From: Diphasiastrum complanatum
Taxonomy: Eukaryota > Streptophyta > Lycopodiopsida > Lycopodiales > Lycopodiaceae
DNA: 64,000 nucleotides
Assembly (NCBI GenBank): GCA_029204225.1
Contig: MU832587.1
Location: 1 to 64,000 of the forward strand
Direction: 5' to 3'
The position numbers and the translations under genes were made by a program. The notes beneath the pieces were generated by a model. That model did no database searches. It was not told where the DNA came from and saw only the letters and a list, made by a program, of their open reading frames with translations. Positions 48,440-59,593 of this stretch are shown piece after piece; the first letter of the stretch is position 1, and each line of letters starts with the position of its first letter.

Positions 48440-49760
48440 CCATTGCTTGTGATATTACATCTTTCTAATCAATGGATCTACCCACAATTTTTTTGGGTGA
48501 ACTTTTTTATTTAGAATTCAAATCCTAGTTGTCTTTTGGCCATTCCTCTTGCTGAAATGGATAACAATTTCTCAACATCAAGTTGCCATCCAGTAGTAAG
48601 TCTTTGAGGAAGTTGACAACTTTGACTCGCTACTCTTAATTGTCATTACCCTGCATAGCTTTTGTTCGTTTAAGGTAGTGAATCACTTAGCATTGCTATG
48701 GCCTCAAAAGAAAGAGGAGTTTGAGCCAAGAGAATGGGACAAGGTGTTGTTTGCTCAGCTCCCATATGTGTAGCTCAAAATCTTTTGGCTAATTCAAGGT
48801 GGAATGCTTCCTCCCCAAACCTCACAACCATAGAGAAGAACCGTTGTGCCTACCGTTTCAAAAAGCTATGCTTTATTTTATCTATAGACATCCACTTTTT
48901 GATAAGCCACTTCCATGGGAAAGTAGGATTTTCACCATTCAATAATCCCGTTCTCTAAGCAAGTACTCCAAAGGAGGTTTTGTGAGATTTCTACTCTCAA
49001 ATAATCATACCCTTGCATAATTACTAATTCAACACCAACATAACTAATGTCGGGGGGGGGGGGGTATCGATAATTTCCTTGAGTGAAAAATACAATGCTC
49101 ATCTTATCCAAGCTCTTCGCAAGATCCGATGTTTCACAAGAAGCCCTTAAGTGCATCCAAATCTGTTGGAATTTATGGGATGTGCTGGTTAAAGAGTTTC
49201 ACATCATCCACATAAAGCAAAAGCTTAATGACAAAACACATCATTTAGGTCCTACATTTCCTTCTTTGAGAGTCATTTTTGAAGTTTATATGTATATGCC
49301 AAAAAAGAGTAGAGGAAAGAGGGCCACTTTGTTTGCTCCTACATTGTTTAAAGTTTCATCCATGAGCTCCAAAGAAATTCTTACTCTTTCCACCACCTTT
49401 GCATATGGTTGTCCTATCATTCTTTGAGGTTCACTTGTAACTCCAATCTCTCCCATGTGTTCTCATGGCTTTCTTCTTGGTATCACTTTAAATGCTTTGC
49501 GGACTTCTACGAAGCAACAATAGAGGTTTTGCTGATTTCTTGACTTTTGCTCTCAATGTGATTCAATGATACACTCTTACTTGCTTTCTTCAAAAGTCTC
49601 CTTGTTCCTTTATTCTCAAGTCATTTGCTTCTAGCCATTGTCTAGATTTTTTATCCACGATTATGCTTAAAAGTTTCGCAAGTATCGTGATGGCACGATA
49701 ATTGGCAGGATTGTCTTTGTCTCTACTTTTTGATGAAGAAACGATTATGCCTTGTTGGGA
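48440..49760 (-). pseudogene. LINE (non-LTR retrotransposon) reverse transcriptase relic
   Basis: Reading - strand frames from right to left gives QQGIIVSSSKSRDKDNPANY, RAITILAKLLSIIVDKKSRQ and WLEANDLRIKEQGDF, which are RT motifs 1-3 of a LINE. PLSSTLFW follows, then a broken Y-x-D-D region (FMWMM for F-V-D-D) and SLDKMSIVFF. The C-terminal part has TVLLYGCEVWGGSIPP. Many stops and shifts interrupt it. A G13 homopolymer (49052-49064) lies within. Endonuclease and ORF1 were not found, so this is a truncated old copy. Confidence 0.75.
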
Positions 49761-49764
49761 AAGG

Positions 49765-50970
49765 ATTCTTTTGAGGATTAATCAAGAAATTGTTCAATAT
49801 ATGGCACTAATACTTGTTAGCATCAGGTGACCAAAACTCACAAAACACAATGTGTTAGTCCAGCGTGGCAATCCCATACAGCCACTTCTTGGCATTCACA
49901 GGCTCCTGCTCTTCCTATAAGAGAGGAGGTACGTAGACAGGAAATAGGACAAGATAGTAGTTCTTGTACTTGTATTTCTATGTTAATTAGAAGCTAAGTG
50001 CCTCATGTGGTAGGAGCTGGGCGAGCCTCCTTGGGCTCTTTGTGATCTTTTGCTTTTGTTAAATAAAGGAAACTTATGTACGTTCTTGATACTTTCAGCA
50101 TCTCCTACTTCTTGTAATACAAGCGTTTATCTTCATTATGAAGATTCTTCCTCTTTCACGTTATTGAATCATGCTACAGAGCACTACCCAATGTTCCATA
50201 AGCCAACAATGCTTTCTTGCCCATCTCGAGGAGTTCCACTTGTATGTTGTCAATATTTGAGCTTTTCCATTGGCCGTATCGATTAACCCCTCAACAATGT
50301 CCTTTTGGTAAACTAACTTGTTTCAATAACAACTTTAGAATGTCCATTGAAACTAAATTACTGGGCAGTAACAATAGTATCTACTATCCAAATTGGCTGC
50401 TAATTTCTCCTTAGGAATGGGGAAGAGGATTGGAACATGCAGCTAGAAAACACTGCTGAGACAAAGATGGGCTGTCAGAAGTGTAGAGAAGTAGGATGGG
50501 TAGTTAGTTAGATCTAGTATGGATCATACATGGGCAATAGTCGGAGTCGGTGGCTTTGTCAGGGTTACCTAATATAGAATGTTTGGGGAAGTGGTTTTTT
50601 TTGCCTATCTTAGTCTCCCCAATGCTTCTATGTCAGGACTAGTTCTCAGCCCCAATCTAATATGAATTTATATTTTTCAGGTGTTAGTAGGAATGTGCTC
50701 CTATTTATTAGTAGGTACTATTACAATTATGTTATTTATTACAAATAGAGGATTTAAAGTCTTCATTGTAGGATTTTCAACTTGAGACCCAAAAGCAGCT
50801 TTGTAACATTTCAACTGGTATAAAGTACTAGTAAGAGTATGCACAGGTTGCTCAATCTCCAGTTTGAAATTAGGTGATGTCTAACCTTTCCGGAATAATT
50901 AATTTTATGCCATGAGAGAAATAAATTGTTTTCCCATTTACAAACAATTTTCTGCACAAATCTATTAATT
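49765..50970. other. No gene recognised (intron 1)
   Basis: Anonymous intronic sequence. Short frames only, without motifs. Confidence 0.4.
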
Positions 50971-50979
50971 TATTAGAAC

Positions 50980-51803
50980 CATAGATGCACCGCGATTTAG
51001 AATCGCGATTCAAAAACGCTTTTCGGGATTTTCCCAGAGTCGCGTAGAATCGTTTTTTTTTTTTTTTTGAAATTTTCTTAGGCAATATGGGTATCAGATG
51101 AAAGCTCTGATTGAGAGCATTATGACTGTGTGTTTGCCGACTGTTTCGGGTGCGAAACACCAAAAAGTGTGTTTTCACTCAGGGAGTTGGAAGGCCAAAT
51201 CACGAAGAGGCCTTATCGTCGGGGCCCCCAGACCCCGCCATTGGGGGGCGTTGCCCCCCAAACTCCCCGTCGGGGGGCTACTGCCCCCTGGACCCCCTGT
51301 TTCTCGGGGGGCTACTGGCCCCCCGAACCCCCTGTTTCCCGAGGGACTACCGCCCCCCGAACCCCCTAGAGCTTCCTGCTATATAGACACTGTAGATAAA
51401 AATGCTACCGCCCCCCCCGTAGATAAAAATAGGGTCCAAATGCGCGCCGAGAAGGGCCCAATATTATGCCCCCAACTGTATGCACATTGCACTCACATCT
51501 CCAGTGAAACGATTGCAAAAGTGATCATCATCGATACAGTTGATAACCCAAACTGTAGGATTAACATTTACTGAAAACCAGAGCAAATGACAACTAGATA
51601 GCTACTGAAAATAAGATCTGTTTGTGCCTCATCTACTGCACTTCTGAGAGGCAAAACGCTAGTTTGACCATTGATCCCCTAAAAAAATTTCAGCCATAAG
51701 CTATTTTTCCAATTTTTTTTTTTTTTTTTTTTTTGCGATTCTGGGTTCAGAATTGCGATTCGCGAATCGCGGACCCAGCGAATCGCGATTCGGTGCATCT
51801 ATG
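50980..51803. mobile_element. Non-autonomous hAT-type DNA transposon, 824 bp
   Basis: The ends are perfect 13-bp inverted repeats CATAGATGCACCG, and the element is flanked by the 8-bp duplication ATTAGAAC (50972-50979, 51804-51811). An 8-bp target duplication and CA..G termini fit the hAT superfamily. Just inside each end is the palindrome GAATCGCGATTC (51000-51011, 51780-51791), with another palindrome GCGATTCGCGAATCGC at 51755-51770. Such subterminal repeats are where hAT transposases bind. The interior has a GC-rich minisatellite (51215-51370) and two poly-T runs and encodes no transposase, so it depends on another element. Confidence 0.93.
51215..51370. repeat. GC-rich minisatellite inside the hAT element
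   Basis: About four units of 33-36 bp share GGGGGGCTACTGCCCCC and GAACCCCCTGTTTC-type blocks. Each unit is itself partly self-complementary (GGGGG/CCCCC), so strong hairpins are expected. It contrasts sharply with the AT-rich surroundings. Confidence 0.85.
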
Positions 51804-52269
51804 ATTAGAACAAAGTTAAGCATAAGATACATTAGACTGAGAGTGTATCTTGAGAGGTTTCGTGCGTGTGAGAATTCTCTCTTTTAGAGATTCCAACTTT
51901 CACACCAAGTTGCCGATGGATGAGAACTCAGTGGAAGTTGGAATGGCACGTGTTTCTGGATGGAACTAAATTGAAGCTAGCTTGGACATGAAAGAAACCA
52001 TGATTAACATACGGTAGGGTATTTGGATGCACATGTTGCGTTCATATACCAAGTGAAAGGGGGGTGAATGTGTCCTTCTTGGATTTTGCTTCGATGGAAG
52101 GGGGGTTATGAAAGTTGAAGATGAAGGTGTGTGAATTGGTTCATAGGAAGATATGGAATCAGAGATTAAATCAGTCATACCAGAAGGTCAACAAGGGTAG
52201 ACATGGATTTTGATTGAATTTCATACAATGGAAATGCTATTGGTTGTATATGTGTTAAGGTTGAAATAC

Positions 52270-53165
52270 AATCCTACAGAGGAGGTCAAAAGATTAAAGT
52301 TGAGGTTGGTGGAAAAGGGTTGCACTCAAGAGAAGGGGATCAACTTGTGCTAGGATATTTTCTTTTGTAAGACTCACATCCATTAGGACATGCCATGCTA
52401 GTAGTGTCTGCTATTAGAGGATCGGTGTTGCATCAAATGCAACTTCTTAAATGGTGAACTAGATGAAGAGATATATATGGAGAAATTAGAAGGTTTTATA
52501 ATAAAAGGAAAAGAAGAATCAGTATGCAGGCTTGCATAAAGCCTTGTGTGGATTAGAATGATTCTATAGGTCTTGGTTTTATGAGTGTAGATGTTGTGTT
52601 TCTTGAAAGTGGTTGTCAAAGGGCTACATTGGATGCAAGAGTATACGTAAAAGAGCAAAAGGGGCACCTCATGGTCATTGCACTCTATGTGGATGTTTCT
52701 TATCCTTGCACATAATGATCCAAATTACATGAAGCAAAGTAAAGATTAGTTCTTTATTGCTTCTGAGTTGAAAGATCATAAGAAGTGCATCATTGTTGTG
52801 GTATCTAGATTTACATAGAGCGTAACATGCTTATATTGAGCTAGTGAAAATGGTTGAGGGCATCGTAAGGAGAGACACTTTGGAAAATACGAAGCCCATG
52901 TCCATACTCTTGGACTGCAAGATTAGGTTAACTGAATAGTCATGTCCACAACATGAAGAGGAGCTTCATTGTATGAAAAATGTTCCCTACATGCAGGCTA
53001 TAGGTAGCTACAAGGCCTAATACAACATTTTGAATTAGTTTTTTTTGAGTCAATTTAAAACAAATCGATGCACTTGAAGTAAACATTGGGGTATATAAGA
53101 TCTGTTGCAAAGCTGAAAAGGTAGACCTAGAAACCTATTGTGATATTGACTGGAAGGGGACTCAT
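52270..53165 (+). pseudogene. Heavily decayed copia pol (RT)
   Basis: Across shifting + frames the RT is recognisable: RLVEKGCTQEKGI, FLNGELDEEIYMEKLEGFII and KGKEESVCRLA. A region with a weak L-x-V-D-match follows, then KPMSIPLDCKIRL and MKNVPYMQAIGSYKA where Y-A-x-A-V-G-S-L-M is expected. Stops occur every 20-30 codons. The family is clear, but nothing functional remains. Confidence 0.75.
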
Positions 53166-53689
53166 ACATAGGGAGGTCGACAAGTGGTTCCTTATTTCTA
53201 TTAGCAACAAAGAAATCACAATTCTGTTTGTTGGAATAGAAGAGATTGCATCGGGTAAGTAAGCTTTTGGTAGAAACTAAATATCCCATAGAGAAACCAA
53301 TTGTGGTAACCCGGGACCATTGGCCATTTAAAGAATGGCCTAATCCACAAAAGAACAAATCATTTTGTGGGAGAGCTAGTTGAATTATAGGAGATAAGTT
53401 TAGAAAGTATGATGGCTTATTACACCCAGAGGTTTTTGAAAAACATTAAGCCCATTTCATATTAAGGCTACAAACCTTCACTAGCAAGGATGAGGCTTGA
53501 AGTAAGTACAAACCATTGGGAGAGCAAAAAATTAGTTGGTACTCATGTTGACAATGGGAGAAAATGACTCACATCATTTTCACAATCCAAATGTCAGAGT
53601 TTCACAATAGCTAAAAAAAATAAAAGGTCATGATGGAAAGCTATGATAGCCAATCCAAAATAAAAAGGGACCCAAGTTGGAATGTGTAC

Positions 53690-53825
53690 ATTATGCTATT
53701 TCTTGGAGCAATGATTTGCATTTCACCAACACGGAAAAGGGACAATTTGTAAAAGATTGTCCTAAGAAGAGAAAGAAAGTTGTGTACAACAACATCTCAG
53801 ATGTCTCAAGATACAAAGTGATTTG
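53690..53825 (+). pseudogene. Possible gag zinc-knuckle remnant
   Basis: The frame reads HYAISWSNDLHFTNTEKGQF, then VKDCPKKRKK, resembling a copia CCHC knuckle followed by basic residues but with the first cysteines lost. The call rests on GxFVKDCPKKRKK only. Confidence 0.35.
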
Positions 53826-54225
53826 AGAATCTCAAAATTTCACAATTCATTTTTGATAACAAACTACAAAGTATGTGAAAGTTATTTTCTAGACATAGTT
53901 CAAAGTTTGGCCTCGTATTCTGATGAGGAAAGCAGCTTAAATGAAGAGCAAGCAATGCATGCCTTATTTGACCATCATTCAACACAATTTTTCAATGGGG
54001 AGCTCGTTCAAATGATCATGGCGGCATTTGTACCAAATATTCACGGTTTTGTAGTGTAGTATCACTCTAGGAGAGGATAGGGATGTTAGGGATCATGTTT
54101 CTCCTCAATCACCCTTACAAGTTCTAACTATGAAGAGAAGTTGAGTATCATACTACGAATTCAGTATGCCATATTCATGCAGTTCTCATTTGAGATCTTC
54201 ATCCAAGTTGCGGTCAATTAGTTCA

Positions 54226-54582
54226 TGTTTATATTACACGTGACGGGCCCAAAATTACTATTTACATGGTTTTCTATTTTTGGCCCTAATTTTTGGATTT
54301 CACTTTCCCTCCAAATCAATATGAAGGGAGGTAGGGTCTGTCGACTATAAATAGCCACTAAGGCTGGTCATTTGCTAGTTTTGATCATTTGAGTCTTAGG
54401 CTTTTTGAAGGGGAGTTGTACTATTTTGGAGATCTTAGTTGAAGATCTACCTGAGCTATCGGTGGCCATTGATATTCATACAGTTTCTTAGTTGGAGAAT
54501 GCTATGTGAATGCCTTTTGCTGGTTTTTATGCATCATTGATGATAATACCTGTGAATCTGTTCATAACATGGTATTAGAGCA
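54226..54582 (+). repeat. 5' LTR and PBS of LARD-like element
   Basis: The LTR contains the TATA box ACTATAAATAGCCACTA and ends at 54569. The PBS begins at 54570. A promoter in the LTR would drive transcription of the element RNA. Confidence 0.75.
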
Positions 54583-55792
54583 CTTTCCTGAGCGATTGGG
54601 AGTGCTTTTTTGTTTTATGGTTTCTTTGCAGGTTTAGGATCTTCATTGAAGGACTAAGATCTGCTATCTCTATTCGCTCTTCATCTCTCTCTAGTTGGAT
54701 CTTTAGCTCTCTTTCTAAACAGTTTTCTGGCCGTTTCTCTCTCTAGAATTTTTTTTCACATGTTGTTTCATAACTTCTTTGTTTGTGATCGGACTTGAGT
54801 TTTGTTAATTGCATTGGCGTCTTGACAAGTCGACGCCTATGATGATGTTATTTTTTTTTTCTGGCCGTTTTTTGGAAACCCTAATTTTTAGGTTCTGGAA
54901 AAACTCATCTTTTTCATCCTCTTTTGCGATAGAAGTTCAAAATAATTGAGGGAGCTAGGCTGAGACAAGACTATTGGTCCAGTTTTCAAGTCAAACGGAT
55001 GACTACATCCAAAGATCTTGCAAAGTTTTCCAAAGGGGTAGTTTTTTTACTTCTCATTTTTTTAGTTGTTCTTTTTGCATATATGATTTGATCTTGTTCT
55101 TTCCTATCATTCCTCGATTCTTAAGATCCATTTTGTATCCATTTTTGACCTTTTAAAAGTGAAGGTTTTGAAAAGTCACAACCTTGGTCAAATTGGAATA
55201 TTCTGTTTTTTGTTCTGAAAGATTCCGTTTTTGGATTTTTACATACTTGGTCTTTCAAGAAGCTCATTGCACTTTACGGTTTGCCAAACAGATGTCTCAT
55301 TCTCAAGATATTACACTTTGAAGTTGTGCCCTACTTCACCACCTTCCCCCATTTGCGAATTTTCTTTGTGGCTGTCCAACGCCCTACTGCCCCACATTGA
55401 GCAGCCATTTTTCCAGCTTTTTGCACATCCAGTTATTGGCTGTCCGACGCCTTACTTCACTCACTTTTCGGCAGCCTCTTCACCACCTATTATTGTTTGT
55501 TGGCTTTTCTACTACCATTGGGCTACATTTCTTCTTACTTGGCACGGTGGCCATTTTGGTAGCTTCTTCACCACCTATCACTTGCTGGATTTTCTATCAC
55601 ATTTGGGCAGCTTACTTCATTACTTGGTGCTCTCTTTCGTGGTGTTTTCTTCTTTTAGAAATTAGCATTCCCTTATTTCATGGCCTTTTCCCGTTGGTGT
55701 TGATTAGAGCCTACGTTGAGGTGAAGACTGGTGTCCTCTCCCTCAGGGTTTGTGCATCTTCCACATTCCAATGTTGGTTTTAAATTTTTTTT

Positions 55793-56214
55793 TTGGGATC
55801 ATTCGTCACATTTCTTGTTCATTTTCCTTCACACTTTGGGTTTTCCCCTTTTGATTCTATTTTCTTTATTCGTTTTTCGTTTTGTTTAAAAGAGAACGAC
55901 AAAATGATGACACATTTCTCTTCTCCTGAGTATTTTGGTTTTTCCTCTGCATCTTGTGGCATTGTCGAATTCACCGACTGGGTGAATAAGATGTTATGAA
56001 AATCAGGATGGCTTCTTTGTGGTTAGATGGCCATGCAAAAGTTTGGATTTCCATCTATCATTGCACTCATTCTACTCTCGTATGGGGCATATTTTTTGAA
56101 GATCATCTATTTGCTACCACTCTTTTTGCGTTACCTTTTGCATGTGAGGTTGAGTCTTCACATAATCTTGAGATAGTGATAGAGTCACATAGTTCTATTG
56201 TCGACGTCACATAG
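55793..56214 (+). pseudogene. Gag-like region of the LARD-like element
   Basis: Two overlapping frames (55793-55999 and 55996-56214) read FTDWVNKML and then KIRMASLWLDGHAKVWISIY, with LVWGIFFEDHLFATT. The order K-x-x-x-A-x-x-x-L-x-G-x-A-x-x-W then W-x-x-F is the core of the Ty3/gypsy gag domain. A one-base shift with overlapping ATGTTATGA separates the two parts. No zinc knuckle is visible. Confidence 0.55.
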
Positions 56215-57478
56215 TCCTATTGTCGAGTCACATGGTTCTATTGAGATTGAGTCGCACATATCGATACCTGTTGAGTCTTCTTGTATAGTGATTGACTCTC
56301 AGATTGAGAGGGATACACATAGCGAGTTAGAGTCAGCTCTACAAGTTGATGCTGAGTACCTTAGTGTTGCTCCAGCTTTACAGGTTGATGTTGCTCCAGA
56401 TCTACGGGGTGCTACTGGTGCAATATCTTCTAAATTGGTCTCTATATCTCCTTCTCTTGATTCCGTTATGGCCGATGTTCCTGCTTATTTCTCTAGGGTT
56501 CTTCACGGTTCCATAGTTGATGGCTCCCTCGCTATTGGTGATAAGGTTGTATCCTCTTTAGCTGTACTCCATGGATCTTTGCTTGAGGTTTGTGATCTAC
56601 CTCATGATATTTCTATAGTTCCTTACGTGATTCATGCGCCTATGGTCCTTACTGTTGTGCATTTTCCATCCGAGGATATTTGTCAAATGGTCAGTAGTAC
56701 TTATCTAGGGTATTCATATGCTGGGATCTTTCTAGATGAGTATATAGGTATCCTTCAGTCTCCTTGTGTTTCTACATATAGGCTTGTTGCAGTCGATGTC
56801 GATGGTATACACTTTTAGGCCTTATATGCACTGGAGGCTTTTCATGCTATTGATTCATTTTTACCTCTTGATACTTGGCATTCCTGGTTATTACGTATAG
56901 CTTGGATTTCATTTGGACCCGTTACTCATGCTACTACTTCATTTTCACCTATGGATATTGCTCAGACATTTGCTATTGATAATGCGGATCTTGTTCCTTG
57001 TTCTGCTTTTGGTATATTAGTTGAGCTTGCTATTCCTCGTTCCAGTGCATTTCTTCTTTCAGTTATTCCAGTGGCTTCAGTTGTTGCTCTTCCTGATGCT
57101 AGTTCCCTGGTTGCGGTCTCCTTGCCCTTGGTATGTGGTTGCACTTTTCCTGTTCTTCTATTTCTCACTTGTGCCCCTGGTGTGTACTTTGGAATTGCAC
57201 TTTCCGATGGGTCGTCCGATTCTCCATCCGTTTTTGCTGCATCCTATGATGGCTTGGTATGTTCATATGAGGTCCTTCTAGATGAGTATTTCGGCTATAG
57301 TTTCTCCATTGGGGCCTCTACTATTTCTAGATTTGTTGCTACTACTTTCATGCATCATGTCTTTTTAGATGATGCATTGCTCTCTTGGACCTTATGGATC
57401 TCTTGGCATGATGATCTTCTCGCGATACATGCCTTCAATGTACCGTGTGCCATTGCTTCTTCTTATTCATGGGCCTAA
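56198..57478 (+). CDS. Long unidentified frame in the LARD-like element, one internal stop
   Basis: A single frame runs for 426 codons with only one stop (TAG at 56816-56818), in DNA where chance frames are much shorter. The product is rich in Ser, Val, Ala, Asp and Leu, with few Lys. A module around LDEY(I/F)G occurs twice: SYAGIFLDEYIGILQSP and SYEVLLDEYFGYSFS. A third related YIDEF lies at about 57670 beyond the stop. The N-terminal part is acidic with ESHGSIEIESHISIPVES repeats. I do not recognise the family. It probably encoded an accessory protein of the element or a gag extension. Confidence 0.45.
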
Positions 57479-57742
57479 TGGATACCTTGGGCTTTTGACC
57501 ACGTTGAGGCACATTTCTCCATTCTAGCTATCCTTTGTCAGGATGATCTTTTTATGCTTCATGTTTTTTGGCATATCGCTTGGTTTTCCATGATATTGCA
57601 GCGTGATTGTTGTTTTGCTTACCCCTTGGTGCTGGTCTTCTGACGCTGCTATCCTTTCTTGGGGCACCTATATCGATGAGTTTGCACACCAATTGATGAA
57701 GCTACATGGGAGTCTTTTGATGTTTTTGCCCACTCACCTTTA

Positions 57743-58042
57743 TTGCAGGAACAGGCTCATTTTCTCTATGCATTAGTACGCGACACCACTGTTTCTGATC
57801 CTGATGCCACACCATTTTCTATTCTTGCTGATGCGGTTGCTGTTCCATCTTTGGATATTGCACCTAATTCATCTGATCTTATTCTTGTTGCTGATTTCCA
57901 TGATGTTGGTGTCCTTGATTCTGATGTTGCTGCTGTCATCCCTCCTGTTGATCTTTCAGATATTGATGGTCCCGATGCTCTTGCTGCTCTTGCTCTTGAT
58001 TTTTCATTACTTGTTGATGACGATACCTCAATTGCCCGATGA
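57743..58042 (+). CDS. Asp/Ala-rich frame, probable continuation
   Basis: Ninety-nine codons with VPSLDIAPNSSDLILVADFH, VLDSDVAAVIPPVDLSDIDG and ALAALALDFSLLVDDD. The composition resembles the preceding frame, from which it is separated by stops and a frameshift. Very acidic. Probably the C-terminal part of the same ancestral protein. Confidence 0.4.
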   Translation: MQEQAHFLYALVRDTTVSDPDATPFSILADAVAVPSLDIAPNSSDLILVADFHDVGVLDSDVAAVIPPVDLSDIDGPDALAALALDFSLLVDDDTSIAR

Positions 58043-58255
58043 CCATTACTTACATATTGATCTAGTCTTATCATCTACTAGAATTGAGATTAATAATTCT
58101 CTTTGCTTCATTGTACTGAAAGCGGATATCCGCGACTGTAGGGGATTTGGCTTTTGGACTGACACCACTAGCATGAAATGTATAACCCAGGAAAGAAAAC
58201 GACAATACAGCGGTACTAAAGTAGCTCTAGGAGTTCATGGCAGTATTAGTGGACA

Positions 58256-58586
58256 TGCAGTTTATATTACATGTGATGGCCTAAAATTACTATTTTACAT
58301 GGTTTTCTATTTTCGGCCCTAATTTTTGAATTTCACTTTCCCTCCAAATCAATATGAAGGGAGGCAGGGTTTGTCCACTATAAATAGCCACTAAGACTGG
58401 TCATTTGGTAGTTTTGATCATTTGAGTCTTAGGCTTCTTGTAGGGGAGTTGTACTATTTTGGAAATCTGCCTGAGATATCGGTGGCCATTGATATTCATA
58501 CAATTTCTTAGTTGGAGAATGCTATGTGAATGCCTTTTGCTGTTTTTATGCATCATTGATACTAATACATGTGTTTGTTCATAACA
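58256..58586 (+). repeat. 3' LTR of LARD-like element
   Basis: Matches the 5' LTR through ATATGAAGGGAGG, ACTATAAATAGCCACTAA and TTGATATTCATACA to ATAACA. It lacks about 14 bp present in the 5' copy near 54440. No clear polypurine tract was seen just before it. Confidence 0.75.
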
Positions 58587-58589
58587 GAG

Positions 58590-59070
58590 ATGCTATTAGA
58601 TTTTGAACCCTCTGATGTTGTAATATTGCTGATTCATTAGTTATGTTGGGAATTTTAAAGATCATATTGATAGATTTGGATGAACTTGGCCATTCAGTGA
58701 CTGGATAGAGGACCCAGCTAGTTAAGTAGGGGAATGACCTTCTTTTAGATCATGGAGGTCCAAAAAGCTTATACGTGCTCTGACGAGTCATCCATTTGAT
58801 GGTAAGGGTTTAATAAGCTTCTTACGGTTAGGGTTTGATAAGCTTCTTATGGAAAACATCTTTGAAGGACACACCTTTGTAGGAGGGCCTGCAAGTCATT
58901 AATATCTGCCTATATATAGATTTCATCATTGACATTTTGTTGTTCTTATTATTATGTATTGTATGTCTTAGCTGTAGTTTACTAAAGGGCATGTGTATTG
59001 GTGCCCAGAAGACCTATTTTCCATGTATTCAGGTAGGCTGCTGATTACAAAAACTTATCATATGTGACAG
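58590..59070. other. 3' end of intron 1
   Basis: Anonymous sequence leading to the pyrimidine-poor acceptor TATGTGACAG|CTT. A duplicated phrase GTAAGGGTTTAATAAGCTTC / GTTAGGGTTTGATAAGCTTC occurs at 58801-58848. Confidence 0.5.
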
Positions 59071-59256
59071 CTTTTGAAGGAAAACTCATTCTCACCATTG
59101 CCAACTCAACTTAAAGTTGATCGATTAGAGGACATTACGGAAGATGCAGTGCAAGACACCTTGCGCAGGGCATTGAGATTTTTTGCTGCCATTCAAGCGC
59201 ACGATGGTCACTGGCCTGGTGACCATGGAGGATTGATGTTCCTTACACCCTGTTTG
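59071..59256 (+). CDS. Cycloartenol synthase-like, exon 2
   Basis: 62 codons from [20 protein letters not shown] through [20 protein letters not shown] to [14 protein letters not shown]. The [11 protein letters not shown](H/Y)GG stretch is a hallmark of plant oxidosqualene cyclases. The usual MFL(M/L)PGL reads MFLTPCL, an unusual Gly to Cys change. The exon starts after CAG at 59070 and ends before GTGAGA, both phase 0. Confidence 0.92.
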
Positions 59257-59503
59257 GTGAGATGTTAGGCTTCCTGAAGTTTTAGCACTTTGAGCTTCTA
59301 GATCAAGAAGATTTACAAAAAGGGGACTAATCCTGCTTGCACTATTTTGTTATTTTTCTTTCTTTCTTTCGAATGCAACTTTAGAAAGAATGGTCAAGCC
59401 AAAGGTACATATTCTAAAAGTCTGTAATGTAAGCTTAACACATGACATAATTGTATGTGAAAGACTCTAACAAGTGGCCTTACAATGTTGCACATTGCAC
59501 TAG

Positions 59504-59593
59504 GTCATTTGTCTTTATGTAACAGGAGCTTTGAATGCTGTTTTATCCGAGGCACATAGGCAAGAGATGTGCCGATATCTATACAACCACCAG
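59504..59593 (+). CDS. Cycloartenol synthase-like, exon 3
   Basis: 30 codons, [20 protein letters not shown] then [10 protein letters not shown], matching the family's VI.L..TGALN.VLS...Q.EM.RYLYNHQ. The acceptor is GCACTAG|GTC and the donor CAG|GTAGGT. Intron 2 is 247 bp (59257-59503). Confidence 0.92.

Larger units (their letters stand above)
54226..58586 (+). mobile_element. Large non-autonomous LTR retrotransposon (LARD-like), about 4.36 kb
   Basis: Two LTRs in direct orientation (about 54226-54569 and 58256-58586) both carry a TATAAATA box (54346-54353 and 58379-58386) and end ...CATAACA. A PBS-like TGGTATTAGAGC (54570-54581, one mismatch to the usual TGGTATCAGAGC) follows the 5' LTR. 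Between them lie a gag-like frame and a long unusual frame but no protease, integrase or RT. LTR similarity may extend some 15 bp further left, so the outer ends are approximate. LTRs differ by many substitutions and an indel, so the insertion is old. Confidence 0.8.
43137..59070 (+). other. Intron 1 of the cyclase-like gene, 15,934 bp, GC-AG
   Basis: Inferred from exon 1 ending at LQ and exon 2 starting [10 protein letters not shown], which together match the family's uninterrupted LQ-x-x-KENSF spacing with no residue gained or lost. The donor is CAG|GCATGC and the acceptor TGTGACAG|CTT. The intron holds a (GA)n tract, a copia relic (45310-48340), a LINE relic, a hAT-type element, a decayed copia pol and a long non-autonomous LTR element. 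An alternative is that exon 1 and exons 2-5 belong to different copies or were separated by rearrangement. Confidence 0.7.

Noticed and set aside
49083-49427. 114-codon + strand frame
   Set aside because: It is the antisense shadow of LINE RT sequence on the - strand.
51098-51574. Three frames of 78-158 codons, Pro/Gly/Arg-rich
   Set aside because: They are translations of the GC-rich minisatellite inside the hAT element, in all three frames, which is typical of repeat-driven open frames.
52398-52667. 89-codon - strand frame
   Set aside because: It is antisense to recognisable, though decayed, copia RT on the + strand.
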